Shown here piece after piece: positions 34,235 to 43,177 of a stretch of 56,158 bases of DNA. The stretch spans positions 1-56,158 of the forward strand of contig SUWH01000019.1 in assembly GCA_015061605.1 (NCBI GenBank). The letters run 5' to 3'. Below the pieces are notes generated by a model. It did no database searches, was not told where the DNA came from, and was given only the letters and a program-made list of their open reading frames with translations. The stretch is from Lentisphaerota bacterium. Lineage in GTDB: Bacteria; Verrucomicrobiota; Lentisphaeria; Victivallales; Victivallaceae. Each line of letters begins with the position of its first letter. Within the stretch, counting starts at the first letter, position 1. The position numbers and the translations under genes were made by a program.

Positions 34235-34816
34235 ATGAACAAAAATGAACATTTTCCGGAAATCCCGGCAGTCGGAGACAATCTGAAACGGGAACGCCGC
34301 AAACAGCATTTGACCCTTGATGCCCTCGCTCTGGCAAGCGGCGTATCCAAGGCGATGCTTTCACAGATCGAAGCCAACAAAGTCAATCCCACCATCGGCA
34401 CTTTGTGGAAAGTGGTAAAAGCTTTGAATATCGACTTTGATGCCGTTTTAAGCGGCGAACACAGCCAGAACAAAAAATTTGATATTACCCGGGCAGAAAA
34501 TATCACCTCTTTGAAAACCGGACAATCCAATGCAGTTTTCCGGGTGCTGTCGCCCTTGAGCATGGCAGATTTTCTGGAATTGCATCTGGTCACATTGCCC
34601 CCGGGGTGCATCCACGCTTCACATCCGCACACCACCGGAACGGAAGAGTATCTGACCATTCTTTCCGGCAATGTGACCGTTATCGCAGGGGAAAATCAGG
34701 CGCATCTCAACACCGGCGATGTGATCGCATTTCAGGCAGATGTCGACCATGTGCTGAAAAATGAATCCGCCTCCCCCGCCGAGCTGTATATGGTGATCCG
34801 CTTCCCCGGCGCCTGA
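34235..34816 (+). CDS. XRE-family regulator with C-terminal cupin domain
   Basis: This 193-residue regulator has an N-terminal HTH_3 domain (KRERRKQHLTLDALALASGVSKAMLSQIEANKVNPTIGTLWKV, about 18-60) and a C-terminal cupin (about 115-185; HPHTTGTEEYLTILSGNVTVI, then GDVIAFQADVDHVLKN). Such proteins sense a small ligand or metal through the cupin and repress nearby genes. A longer in-frame start at 34139 would add an unlikely hydrophobic peptide, so I use 34235. The start lacks a good ribosome site. MarC is the divergent neighbour and probable target. Confidence 0.88.
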   Translation: MNKNEHFPEIPAVGDNLKRERRKQHLTLDALALASGVSKAMLSQIEANKVNPTIGTLWKVVKALNIDFDAVLSGEHSQNKKFDITRAENITSLKTGQSNAVFRVLSPLSMADFLELHLVTLPPGCIHASHPHTTGTEEYLTILSGNVTVIAGENQAHLNTGDVIAFQADVDHVLKNESASPAELYMVIRFPGA

Positions 34817-34825
34817 ACAAGATAT

Positions 34826-35140
34826 TTCACAAATATCCCATAAAATCAGAAAAGCATCTGTTTTTTCAAGTTCTTCAGTGGAAGGAATTTGAAATTTTTT
34901 TGTCAGATCTGTTTTGTGTGAACAAAACGTGCGTGCCGTCAGGCCGCACCACCATTTTACGCCGTGTTTAAAAAACGAATGATCCAATCGGCGGATGGAT
35001 CGTGCGGCAATGTCGTGTTTTGCAAGCGAGAAGAACGGGGAGCATACTCACGTATGTGACCCGCGAGGCGAGCGCGGCAAGGCGCGAGATTGCCCGCGAG
35101 GCGTCGCCGTCCGTTGTTTTTTATGAGACATCTGTGGGAA
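34826..35140 (-). repeat. Dispersed repeat element, inverted copy
   Basis: About 315 bp matching the reverse complement of 53221-53603, with strong identity along both flanks. It starts TTCACA and ends TCTGTGGGAA, so the ends are short inverted repeats. The centre has the inverted repeat CATAC-tcac-GTATG. Relative to the 53-kb copy it lacks about 70 bp in the variable middle. It fills the space from just after the cupin regulator to just before the proA promoter. Confidence 0.9.
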
Positions 35141-35146
35141 TATCAT

Positions 35147-35174
35147 TTGACTTTGACTCCAATTATTGTATATT
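35147..35174 (+). promoter_or_regulatory. proA promoter
   Basis: TTGACT (35147-35152) is followed after 16 nt by TATATT (35169-35174); TATTAT two bases later is an alternative. It starts about 7 bp after the end of the dispersed repeat. The leader to the proA ATG is about 28 nt. Confidence 0.68.
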
Positions 35175-35208
35175 ATGTCAAAATACTATTTTCACAGGAG
35201 TTATCATT

Positions 35209-36471
35209 ATGACCGTTGAAGAAATGCAGATCGTTCTGAACGATATGGGCAAAAAAGCCAAACGCGCCGCCACCGCGCTGGCAATACTGCCCGATGAAGC
35301 CAAACAGCTTTGCCTCTTTAAAATGGCTGAAGCCATCGAAAAAAATGCCGCCGCTATTCAGAATGCCAATGAAAAGGATTTGAACCTTGCTTCTGAAAAC
35401 GGGCTTTCACCGGCGATGATCGACCGTCTCACCCTCAACGATTCCCGCATTTCCGGCATGGCTGACGGAATGCGCACCGTGGCAAAACAGCTTGATCCGG
35501 TGGGAAAAGTCCTTTCCAAGACTGTCCGTCCCAACGGGCTTGAAATCACCAAAATATCTGTCCCTTTCGGTGTCATCGGCATCATTTATGAAGCCCGCCC
35601 CAATGTGACTGCTGATGCCGCCGGGATCTGCATCAAAGCGGGTAACGCAGTGATTTTACGCGGCGGCAAAGAGGCTTTCAACTCCAATATGGCGATCGCC
35701 GGAGTGTTGAATCAGGCGGCGATCACCTGCGGACTTCCGGATGGAGTGGTGCAAATCATTCCGTGGCAGGGACATGAAGCGGTCAAACTGATGCTCAAAA
35801 TGGATAATTATATCGATCTGGTCATCCCGCGCGGCGGTGAACGGCTCATCCGAGCCGTGGTCGCCGATGCCACCATGCCGGTGCTCAAGCATTACAAAGG
35901 GGTCTGCCACCTCTATCTGGACGAAGGATTCGATTACGATCTGGCACTGAAAATAATCGTCAATGCCAAGTGTCAGCGTCCCGGAGTATGCAATGCTCTG
36001 GAAACCTTGCTCGTCGACCGCTTCGCCGCCGGAGAGTTCCTGCCCCGCTTTGCAGCGGTGATGAAAGAACAGAATGTGGAACTCCACGGCGATGAAACCG
36101 TCTGCAAATATTGTCCGGAAGCACTTCCTGCAACCGAAGACGACTATTACGCAGAATACTTGAGTCTCACCCTCGCCGTCAGAGTGGTTGACGGTGTTGA
36201 TGAAGCGATTTCCCATATCAACACCTACGGTTCACGTCACAGCGACGGCATTTTGAGTTTCAACGATGCCAATGTCAACGCATTTACGGCAATGGTGGAC
36301 AGTTCGACAGTTTATGTCAATGCCTCCACCCGCTTCACCGACGGCGGTGAATTCGGCATGGGGGCGGAGATCGGCATATCCACCGACAAGCTCCACGCCC
36401 GCGGACCGATGGGCGCGGATGAACTTACCACTTACAAGTACATTGTACGCGGGAATGGACAAATAAGATAA
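35209..36471 (+). CDS. proA: Gamma-glutamyl phosphate reductase
   Basis: This 420-residue enzyme reduces gamma-glutamyl phosphate to glutamate semialdehyde with NADPH in proline synthesis. Motifs include FGVIGIIYEARPNVTADAAG, ILRGGKEAFNSN, IDLVIPRGGERLI and the catalytic cysteine region KCQRPGVCNALETLLV (Cys261 probable nucleophile). The C-terminal HARGPMGADELTTYKY is typical. The ATG at 35209 has AGGAG 8 nt upstream; the open frame extends 69 codons further upstream only because it reads through the dispersed repeat. No proB is seen nearby. Confidence 0.97.
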   Translation: MTVEEMQIVLNDMGKKAKRAATALAILPDEAKQLCLFKMAEAIEKNAAAIQNANEKDLNLASENGLSPAMIDRLTLNDSRISGMADGMRTVAKQLDPVGKVLSKTVRPNGLEITKISVPFGVIGIIYEARPNVTADAAGICIKAGNAVILRGGKEAFNSNMAIAGVLNQAAITCGLPDGVVQIIPWQGHEAVKLMLKMDNYIDLVIPRGGERLIRAVVADATMPVLKHYKGVCHLYLDEGFDYDLALKIIVNAKCQRPGVCNALETLLVDRFAAGEFLPRFAAVMKEQNVELHGDETVCKYCPEALPATEDDYYAEYLSLTLAVRVVDGVDEAISHINTYGSRHSDGILSFNDANVNAFTAMVDSSTVYVNASTRFTDGGEFGMGAEIGISTDKLHARGPMGADELTTYKYIVRGNGQIR

Positions 36472-36509
36472 AAATTCGGATTTTTTAATCATTTCAAGAA
36501 AAAAAGCGT

Positions 36510-36538
36510 TTGAATTTTTACCGGAATCGTTATATATT
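36510..36538 (+). promoter_or_regulatory. Promoter of the V-ATPase I-K genes
   Basis: TTGAAT (36510-36515) and TATATT (36533-36538) are separated by 17 nt. The leader to the subunit I start is about 38 nt. The promoter lies after proA, so the pair has its own transcription start. Confidence 0.68.
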
Positions 36539-36582
36539 TAACAGTTGAAACTTTTATCTGCTGAATAAATGGTGGTTTTTAA

Positions 36583-38388
36583 ATGATCGTCCCGATGAAA
36601 AAGGTCACGCTTCTGGCGATGGCAAAAGATGAACAGCGCGCATTGGAAATTCTGCGCGACCTGGGCGTTATGCAGCTTGTCCAGACAGGAAAATATTCAT
36701 CAGCCGCCCAGAATTCGCTTGAACTTTATACATCTGCCTGCCGCCTTGCCCGGCAGCTGGATGCACTGCGGAGCGAAGAAGCTGAACTTGTCCCCGAAAC
36801 TTCCGCCGAACGCGGCAAAGCTGTTCTGGAAAGTGCCGCAGAGCTTTTTGAGCGGAAACTTGATTTGGAAATGGAGCTTTCCACCCTCGATCAGCGGCTC
36901 GACCGGCTGGCGGTCTGGGGCGACTTCAAAATGGAAACCATTGAAACTTTACGCAGTAAAGGGGTTACCGTATTGCTCTGTTCCGGAAGCCGCGATGAGT
37001 TTGAAGCGGCAAAACTTCTGGATGATGTATCCATCTTTCCGGTGCGGGAAAACCGAAGTATGGTCGATTTTGCCGCAGTAATTACCGGTGATGCAAAGGA
37101 TATTTCCGGCAAGCTCCCCGTATTCCGCCTGGCTGACGATGACGATCCGGCATCGCTGAAATGCAAATATCTGGAAGTAAAAAACCGTCTTGAACAGACT
37201 GAAAAAACTCTGCACGATTTAAGTTGTGAAACAGAGTCGATCGAGCTTTACTGCACCGGGTTGTCCGATGCGGCGGAGTTTGACCGTGCCGCCGATGCGA
37301 TGCAGGAGTACGGCGAAATTTCCGTCCTCAACGGATTTGTGCCGCAACCGGAGATAGAAGCATTGAGAAATGCCGCAAAACAGCACGGCTGGGGACTGCT
37401 GATCGTCGATCCGACAACGGAAGATGAGGATGTTCCGGTGCTGTTGAAGAACAACCGCTTCACCCGGATCATCAAGCCGCTTTTTGACTTCCTCGGCATT
37501 GCTCCCGGATATTGGGAAATCGATATCTCCGGCGGTGTATTGATATTTTTCACCATCTTTTATGCTATAATCGTCGGCGATGCCGGATATGGTGTACTTT
37601 TCGGAATCATTTCCCTTTTCGGCTTGCGGGCGGCGAAACGTAAACCGGCATTGCTCGCCCCCATGCGTTTACTGCTGGTTTTGAGCGTTGCCGCGACCAT
37701 CTGGGGGGCATTGTGCGGGAGCTGGTTCGGCTTGTCCACCATTCCCGGAACACAGATCGCCATTCCGGGGCTTGAATGTTTCCGCGATTTTGCTTCAAGC
37801 ACCGCGAAACAGGCGAATATCCAGTTTTTCTGCTTTATTCTGGCGGTATGTCAGCTCTCTATCGGGCGAATCTGGCGCACCATCCGCGAACGCAACTGGC
37901 GCAGTGCCATATCCAATTTCGGCTGGATGCTCATCGTCTGGGGCAACTTCTTCCTCACGGTGCGGTTGATCGTCTATCCGGGAGAATTTCCCAAATTCAT
38001 GTACGCTCTTTACGGAGCGGGCTTACTGCTGGTAATGATATGCGGAGTAAATTGGAAAAATGCTGCGGCAATATTCCAGTTTCCCTTTGACATCATCGGC
38101 AGCTTTACCGATGTATTGAGTTACATCCGGTTGTTTGCGGTCAGTCTTGCCGGAGCGTGTATCGCCGGAAGTTTCAATGGCATGGGCTTCAATCTGGGCG
38201 AAGTTTCCGTGTGGCTGATTCCGGCAGGATTGCTGGTCGCCGCGATCGGGCATGTGCTGAATATCGCACTGGCACTGTTGAGTGTACTGGTTCACGGAGT
38301 CCGGTTGAACACTCTTGAATTTTCCAATCACACCGGTTTGTCCTGGAGCGGACAGGCCTTTGATCCATTTAAAAAATCAAAAAAATAA
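36583..38388 (+). CDS. ntpI: V-type ATP synthase/ATPase subunit I
   Basis: This 601-residue subunit is the stator membrane component of V/A-type ATPases. The N-terminal half (about 1-310) is cytoplasmic with coiled coils (DLEMELSTLDQRLDRL, LKCKYLEVKNRLEQTEK). The C-terminal half has about seven membrane segments, beginning with GGVLIFFTIFYAIIVGDAGYG and including DIIGSFTDVLSYIRLFAVSLAG, with the conserved Arg that faces the rotor. It is shorter than many family members (about 650) but the conserved blocks are intact. Subunit K follows after 25 nt. Subunits A, B, D and E are not in the window. Confidence 0.93.
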   Translation: MIVPMKKVTLLAMAKDEQRALEILRDLGVMQLVQTGKYSSAAQNSLELYTSACRLARQLDALRSEEAELVPETSAERGKAVLESAAELFERKLDLEMELSTLDQRLDRLAVWGDFKMETIETLRSKGVTVLLCSGSRDEFEAAKLLDDVSIFPVRENRSMVDFAAVITGDAKDISGKLPVFRLADDDDPASLKCKYLEVKNRLEQTEKTLHDLSCETESIELYCTGLSDAAEFDRAADAMQEYGEISVLNGFVPQPEIEALRNAAKQHGWGLLIVDPTTEDEDVPVLLKNNRFTRIIKPLFDFLGIAPGYWEIDISGGVLIFFTIFYAIIVGDAGYGVLFGIISLFGLRAAKRKPALLAPMRLLLVLSVAATIWGALCGSWFGLSTIPGTQIAIPGLECFRDFASSTAKQANIQFFCFILAVCQLSIGRIWRTIRERNWRSAISNFGWMLIVWGNFFLTVRLIVYPGEFPKFMYALYGAGLLLVMICGVNWKNAAAIFQFPFDIIGSFTDVLSYIRLFAVSLAGACIAGSFNGMGFNLGEVSVWLIPAGLLVAAIGHVLNIALALLSVLVHGVRLNTLEFSNHTGLSWSGQAFDPFKKSKK

Positions 38389-38413
38389 AACATAAAACAA
38401 GGAGTTGGAAATT

Positions 38414-38869
38414 ATGGAATTGACTTTTATGCAGTCGTTGGCACTCGGTGCCGGTTATGTCGCAGTCGGTATGGCAGCGATCGGATCTACCATCGGAGCC
38501 GGTATGGCAGGTTCAACTGCTATTGCCGCGTGGAAAAAATGCTATCAGCAGGGTAAAATCGCACCGTTTTTGCTGGTCGCCATGGTCAGTGCCCCGTTGA
38601 GCCAGACCATTTATGCGATGCTGATGATGTTCCTTACCAAAGATGATATCGTCAAAAATCCGCAGTTCGCGATCGCTTATGTCTGCATCGGACTGCTCGG
38701 CGGTCTTGCCCAGATGGCTTCCGCGATCTTTCAAGGCAGATGCGGTGCCGGCGGTTGTGCGGCACTGGCTGAAACCGGTAAAGGTTTCGGTAACTATATG
38801 ATCGTGCTGGGTGCGGTCGAAACCTGCGCCATCTTTGCCATGGTCTTCAGCTTTATGGCATTGCCGTAA
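38414..38869 (+). CDS. ntpK: V-type ATPase rotor subunit K (probable Na+ type)
   Basis: This 151-residue proteolipid has four membrane helices in two hairpins. The ion-binding Glu136 is in the last helix (GAVETCAIFAMV). Ser63-Gln64 in PLSQTIYAM and Gln107 in AIFQGRCGAGG align with the Thr64, Gln65 and Gln110 ligands of the Na+-binding NtpK of Enterococcus hirae. This suggests Na+ specificity, which is inference. The start at 38414 follows AAGGAG; a TTG three codons earlier overlaps it. It is probably cotranscribed with subunit I. Confidence 0.92.
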   Translation: MELTFMQSLALGAGYVAVGMAAIGSTIGAGMAGSTAIAAWKKCYQQGKIAPFLLVAMVSAPLSQTIYAMLMMFLTKDDIVKNPQFAIAYVCIGLLGGLAQMASAIFQGRCGAGGCAALAETGKGFGNYMIVLGAVETCAIFAMVFSFMALP

Positions 38870-38927
38870 CCGGGACATCTTTTACCGTTCGGCTGTAACG
38901 GTATAATGAACAAGCGGAGCATCGTCT

Positions 38928-39905
38928 ATGAAATTCTTCTATAATTCATCCGGCGATGCTCCGTTTAATTTGGCATTGGAAGAGCTGATCGCTTCCCGCG
39001 TTGAAGAAGATGTATTTATGCTGTGGCGCAACCGCAGCGCGGTCATCGTCGGACGCAATCAGAATACCGCCGCTGAAGTCGACAGCTCCTATGCTGAAGC
39101 AAACAACATTCAAATCGTCCGCCGCATGACCGGAGGCGGTGCCGTTTATCACGACTTCGGCAACATCAACTACACCATCTGTACCGCCGGACGGCAGCTG
39201 GAAGAAGGCGCATTTGCCCGCCATGCCGCCTGTGTGGTCGATGCGTTGCGCAAGATGGGGGTTGCGGCGGAATTTTCCGGGCGCAACGACATTATTGTGG
39301 ATGGTAAAAAGATCTCCGGCAGTGCCAAAACGGTATTGAGTTCCCGGACACTCTTTCACGGAACATTGCTGTTTGACACCGATTTATCGGTATTGACCAA
39401 AGTGCTGACTCCTGATCCTGATAAGATCCGCGCCAAAGGCATCAAATCGGTGCGGTCGCGGGTGGGGAATTTGCGGGAATATTTTCCCGGTATGGAGGTG
39501 GAAGATTTCATCACCGTATTCACCAATGAAATAATTTCCGTAAACCATGCCGTTTTGGAAGATATTCCGCAGGAATTGAAACTTGAAGCCGACCGTCTTG
39601 CCGATGAGAAGTACCGCACATGGCAATGGAACTACGGAACTGCGATGAGTTACAGTTTCAGCAAAAAGCGGCGTTTTGACTTCGGCACAGTACAGCTTAA
39701 TTTCAATGTAAAGGATAACTGCATTGCCGATCTGAGTATTTGCGGAGATTTTTTCGGCGGCGGAGATATATCGGTTTTGTGCCGGGAGCTTGAAGGGACT
39801 TCACTTGAACCGGAAATACTTGCTCAAGCCGTAAAAAAAATCCCCGTGGAAAAATTCATCCACGGGGCGGAAAATTCCGATATAATCTCACTTTTTGAGT
39901 TGTGA
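38928..39905 (+). CDS. lplA: Lipoate-protein ligase A
   Basis: This 325-residue enzyme attaches lipoate to lipoyl domains through lipoyl-AMP. Key blocks are NLALEELIA, RNQNTAAEV, RRMTGGGAVYHDFGNINYT and GRNDIIVDGKKISGSAK, with the adenylate-binding Lys. A C-terminal accessory domain is present (about 245-325). The start has GGAG upstream. The last codons (KKIPVEKFIHGA) also encode the terminator of the convergent esterase gene, and the two genes overlap by 18 nt at their 3' ends. A small hairpin and a TATAAT box (38902-38907) lie upstream. Confidence 0.93.
   Translation: MKFFYNSSGDAPFNLALEELIASRVEEDVFMLWRNRSAVIVGRNQNTAAEVDSSYAEANNIQIVRRMTGGGAVYHDFGNINYTICTAGRQLEEGAFARHAACVVDALRKMGVAAEFSGRNDIIVDGKKISGSAKTVLSSRTLFHGTLLFDTDLSVLTKVLTPDPDKIRAKGIKSVRSRVGNLREYFPGMEVEDFITVFTNEIISVNHAVLEDIPQELKLEADRLADEKYRTWQWNYGTAMSYSFSKKRRFDFGTVQLNFNVKDNCIADLSICGDFFGGGDISVLCRELEGTSLEPEILAQAVKKIPVEKFIHGAENSDIISLFEL
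39832..39867 (-). terminator. Terminator of the esterase gene inside lplA coding sequence
   Basis: CCCCGTGGA (39842-39850) pairs perfectly with TCCACGGGG (39859-39867) around an 8-nt loop. On the minus strand the stem is followed by nine T (A at 39832-39840 on the plus strand). It lies 20 nt after the esterase stop and entirely within the 3' part of lplA. Confidence 0.87.
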
Positions 39906-40730
39906 ATTCTTTTTGCTGATTTTGGAGAGTATGTTATTGATGATCGCCAGACTGGGGCGGGAGCATCCGCCATGGTTGGTACCGGGGATGGAGAAGAACT
40001 TCACATTTTCGTTTTTATAAACGCGGCGCATCCGCATGGTCAGCAGCTGGTTTTCTTCGACACGGGCGGGCCAGTCGAGTTCACTGTCACCGGCAAAGAT
40101 GGTCATTTGCGGTGCATCCTTGAATGAAGCATGATAAATGGGGGCAAATTCGTCGATCAGGAAGTCGGGAGTTGCCGGATCTTTGGCGCGGCGTTCATTG
40201 AGGATCTGGAAGTGGGTGGTCATCTGACCGGTGATGGGGAAAGCTCCGGCGATCTGTTTGGGAGAAACGCCAAAAGTTTCCAGATAGCGTTTATCCAGAC
40301 AGATCATCGCAGTAAGGTAACCGCCGGCGGATTGTCCGGAAACATAAACCTGTTTAGGGTCTCCACCGAATTTTTCAATATTTTTGATGACCCATGCCAC
40401 GGAAGCGGCGGCATCGTAAATGTAGTCGGGGCACCGGGCTTTGTCACTGGAAAGACGGTAATTCACCGATGCGACTGCCACCATTTGGGTATCGACGATG
40501 GGGAGACGGCTTTTATGACCTCTTTTCAAGCCGCCGCCGTGAAAATAGACCAGAGTCGGGAACTTTGTGAATTTATCGGGGGTACGCAAATCAAGTTTGC
40601 ATCTTTCATTGCGGTACTCCATATTGCCCTGCGCGGGGGCATCTTTTTCGTAGTAGGAAATATCTTTCCATTCGGCACCGGAGAGAGCAACGCCCGCCAG
40701 CATCAGAAACGAGGCGAAAATCTTATTCAT
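39888..40730 (-). CDS. Secreted alpha/beta-hydrolase (esterase/lipase family)
   Basis: This 280-residue protein has a signal peptide (MNKIFASFLMLAGVALSG) and an esterase fold. The oxyanion motif HGGG is near residue 64, the nucleophile elbow GQSAGG near 133-138, the acid probably Asp in AGDSELDWPARV and the His in GTNHGG near the C-terminus. It resembles BD-FAE or HSL-type carboxylesterases, possibly deacylating a carbohydrate. It follows the DUF4838 gene by 65 nt on the same strand and may act on the same substrate. The 3' end overlaps lplA by 18 nt. Confidence 0.87.
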   Translation of the reverse strand: MNKIFASFLMLAGVALSGAEWKDISYYEKDAPAQGNMEYRNERCKLDLRTPDKFTKFPTLVYFHGGGLKRGHKSRLPIVDTQMVAVASVNYRLSSDKARCPDYIYDAAASVAWVIKNIEKFGGDPKQVYVSGQSAGGYLTAMICLDKRYLETFGVSPKQIAGAFPITGQMTTHFQILNERRAKDPATPDFLIDEFAPIYHASFKDAPQMTIFAGDSELDWPARVEENQLLTMRMRRVYKNENVKFFSIPGTNHGGCSRPSLAIINNILSKISKKNSQLKK

Positions 40731-40795
40731 TTTCCAATTCCTTTATATATGTTGAAACTGGTATAATATACCACCGGAAATGATATTTTCAAGCA

Positions 40796-43174
40796 TCAAA
40801 GCTCGATAAGTTCCAAATCGTCAAAAGCGATAAATTCACCTTTGCTCTGGGAATCCACGCCCAGAAGCAGCGGGAGCGTCAGCACGCCGCCCCTGATATC
40901 CGGAGTCCGGAAGTAGCGGACATAACGGAACCATTTACCATTTGAATCAGCCGTAAAGCGTTCAACAGCCATCGTTACCGGCGGCAATTTGAATTTACCT
41001 CCGATATGATTGAATCTGGCACTGATGCTGCCGCAACCGGCATTGGCAGTTTTGCATTTGCTCCACACCGAAATCCGATACCAGGTATTTGATTTGACCC
41101 GGATCTTGCCCCGGGTGACAAAACAGGAACTGCCTTCGCTGTTGCGGATGACGGCGGCATATTTACCGGAATGTTTTTCGGTTGTTGACAATTCAAAATC
41201 CGCCGCGACCGCCGTCCACACACTGTAATTGGCGGCATCGAACTGCCGATGGTCGATGGCATCGGCTTTGCTGTCGGCTTTGGTGATCTCAAAGCCGGGA
41301 TCGGGGATGAGATTCACCGCTTTGGTTTTCAAAAGTTTGAGCTGTCCCTGAGCCGGGGGAAGCGCGGGAAATTTCTTCCAGAAAAGCTGCGCTTTATCCT
41401 TGCCGAGAGCGGCAGTGACTTTATCAAATGCCATCATCGTGCCGTTGTCGATCAGCGGACGGAGGAAGCTGTGGATCACCGCATTTTTGAATTCTTCAAT
41501 GGTATTGACCGCCTTTTTCAAAAAGCGGCTTTCGCCGTGGACGAAGATCTCTTTTTCTTCAAAGTCGGTCATGGTGAAATTCTGCAGTTTATCCATAGCC
41601 TCATAACCTTTGGCGGCATAGGCGGCGATCTCATCCGGAGTACCGGAAAGTTTCCGGATCTCGCGGCCGCGGACGGCGATCTCGATGCAGAGAGAAGAAA
41701 GATCGAAACATTTTTTAAGCAGTTCCAAGCGGGTCTTTTCGATGGGCTGCAGCTCGCACTTCAACGCTTCATTGAGAGCGTTATTGAGGAAAGTTATATC
41801 ATCCAGAGTGTAGTTGTCGAACTGGCACGCTTTACGTCTGCCGCTGTAATAGCTGGGCAGAAGTTTGCGGCAGTAGATCTCTTCAAGTTTGTCATAGAAC
41901 TTTTTGACCGGAAGTGCCGCCGCTTTGCCGAACATTGAAACATAATAGTCATTGAGCAAAGCATCCACATCGGCATCCATGTTCCAGCCGAGTTCATCCA
42001 TGACATAAAGCCGGGGGGCATCCATGATGGAACAGGCGGAATAGACCTCCAGCGTCAGGGCATTCAAACCGTTTTTCATTGCGGCACGCCAGTTTTTCGC
42101 CAGATCGTGCGGGTAAAACTGCGGAACCATATAGGCACTTCCGAAAGTGTACATGTAGTCATAAATGCCGATGTATTTAACACCGGTTTTTGCCCAGGCT
42201 TTGATCTCTTTGTCATAAATGCCGGGACGCGCGCCGCAGATGAAAGGCATGACGTGGGGACCGAGTTTCAAATCTTTTGGAGCCTGATTGCTCCGGGTTC
42301 CGTAGGCGGAAAAGACTCCGAGTTTGCCCGGATACTTTTGGGCAATTATATCGTTGACTGTCTTATAGAATTCGATATACTGATTACCGTGTTTTTTATA
42401 GATGGCTTCGCAGTTTTCGCACTGGCAGTCACCGCCGCCGTCGTTGACCGAAAGAGTGATGTTGCGTTTGCGTTTGAGAGTAGCCAGATAGGCGTCAAGC
42501 AGTTTTGGCATATCCGGATTGGAAACACAGGGATTCCAGCCCATAGCGCGCTTGTATTTGGAAACATCCAAACGTTTGCCGTAGCGTACCGGATAGTATT
42601 CCGGATGGGTTTTGGCATATTTGGCAGGCGGAACGACCTTGTTCAGAGCGTGAGTGGTCGCGTAGTGATAAACGCGGATACCGGTACGGGAAAATACCTC
42701 ATCGCGGTTGCCGGAGGAGGGATTATAGTGAGGGATGGAGGGAACTTCTTTGATATTGAATTTTTCCGGAAGATTGAGTTTCTCCATTTTGTTGATGACT
42801 TCACCGGTTTTTCCGGGATAAAATTTGCGCCATCCGGCAAAACGTTTGAGGAAATCCCCTGCCCCGAAAAGGGTTCCGGCAGGCATGGCACCGCCGATAA
42901 AGATATTTTTGCCGTCTTTGCAGACGATGCGGTAACCGTATTCACCGAGCGGCCCTTTATTGAAAAACACCCGGGCTTTGGTCGCCTGCGAAGTACGTCC
43001 GAGATAGATGGTGATGTCGCCGCTCTTGAAATCCTGTTCGCCGAGGATCAGAGTAAGTTTTTCTTTAAGGAAAGCTTCTGCTGCCTTGTCTGCTGAAACG
43101 ATTCTGACCTTCTGCGCAGCGGCGAGAGAGTTCGCCAGCAGGACCAAACTGAATAAAACTGTAAATATTCTCAT
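40796..43174 (-). CDS. Secreted DUF4838 protein with C-terminal carbohydrate-binding-like domain
   Basis: This 792-residue protein has a signal peptide (MRIFTVLFSLVLLANSLAAA), an N-terminal GH20-type b-like region (SADKAAEAFLKEKLTLILGE then GAMPAGTLFGAGDFL) and a DUF4838 core (about 170-440). The core has LSVNDGGGDCQCENC followed by YIEFYKTVNDIIAQKYPGKLGVFSAYG and later GIYDYMYTFGSAYMVPQFYPHDLAKNW. A beta-rich C-terminal domain (about 645-792) resembles a CBM of the CenC type (STTEKHSGKYAAVIRN, NTWYRISVWSK). The family is expected to be a glycoside hydrolase-like TIM barrel but its activity is not established. It starts 3 nt after the pseudopilin stop, so both are made together. Confidence 0.9.
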   Translation of the reverse strand: MRIFTVLFSLVLLANSLAAAQKVRIVSADKAAEAFLKEKLTLILGEQDFKSGDITIYLGRTSQATKARVFFNKGPLGEYGYRIVCKDGKNIFIGGAMPAGTLFGAGDFLKRFAGWRKFYPGKTGEVINKMEKLNLPEKFNIKEVPSIPHYNPSSGNRDEVFSRTGIRVYHYATTHALNKVVPPAKYAKTHPEYYPVRYGKRLDVSKYKRAMGWNPCVSNPDMPKLLDAYLATLKRKRNITLSVNDGGGDCQCENCEAIYKKHGNQYIEFYKTVNDIIAQKYPGKLGVFSAYGTRSNQAPKDLKLGPHVMPFICGARPGIYDKEIKAWAKTGVKYIGIYDYMYTFGSAYMVPQFYPHDLAKNWRAAMKNGLNALTLEVYSACSIMDAPRLYVMDELGWNMDADVDALLNDYYVSMFGKAAALPVKKFYDKLEEIYCRKLLPSYYSGRRKACQFDNYTLDDITFLNNALNEALKCELQPIEKTRLELLKKCFDLSSLCIEIAVRGREIRKLSGTPDEIAAYAAKGYEAMDKLQNFTMTDFEEKEIFVHGESRFLKKAVNTIEEFKNAVIHSFLRPLIDNGTMMAFDKVTAALGKDKAQLFWKKFPALPPAQGQLKLLKTKAVNLIPDPGFEITKADSKADAIDHRQFDAANYSVWTAVAADFELSTTEKHSGKYAAVIRNSEGSSCFVTRGKIRVKSNTWYRISVWSKCKTANAGCGSISARFNHIGGKFKLPPVTMAVERFTADSNGKWFRYVRYFRTPDIRGGVLTLPLLLGVDSQSKGEFIAFDDLELIEL

Positions 43175-43177
43175 TTT

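Noticed and set aside
35002..35208. In-frame N-terminal extension of proA by 69 codons
   Set aside because: It reads through the dispersed repeat and the proA promoter; the start at 35209 has a good ribosome site and matches the family's N-terminus.
42107..43096. 329-codon plus-strand open frame opposite the DUF4838 gene
   Set aside because: Antisense shadow of a recognised secreted protein.
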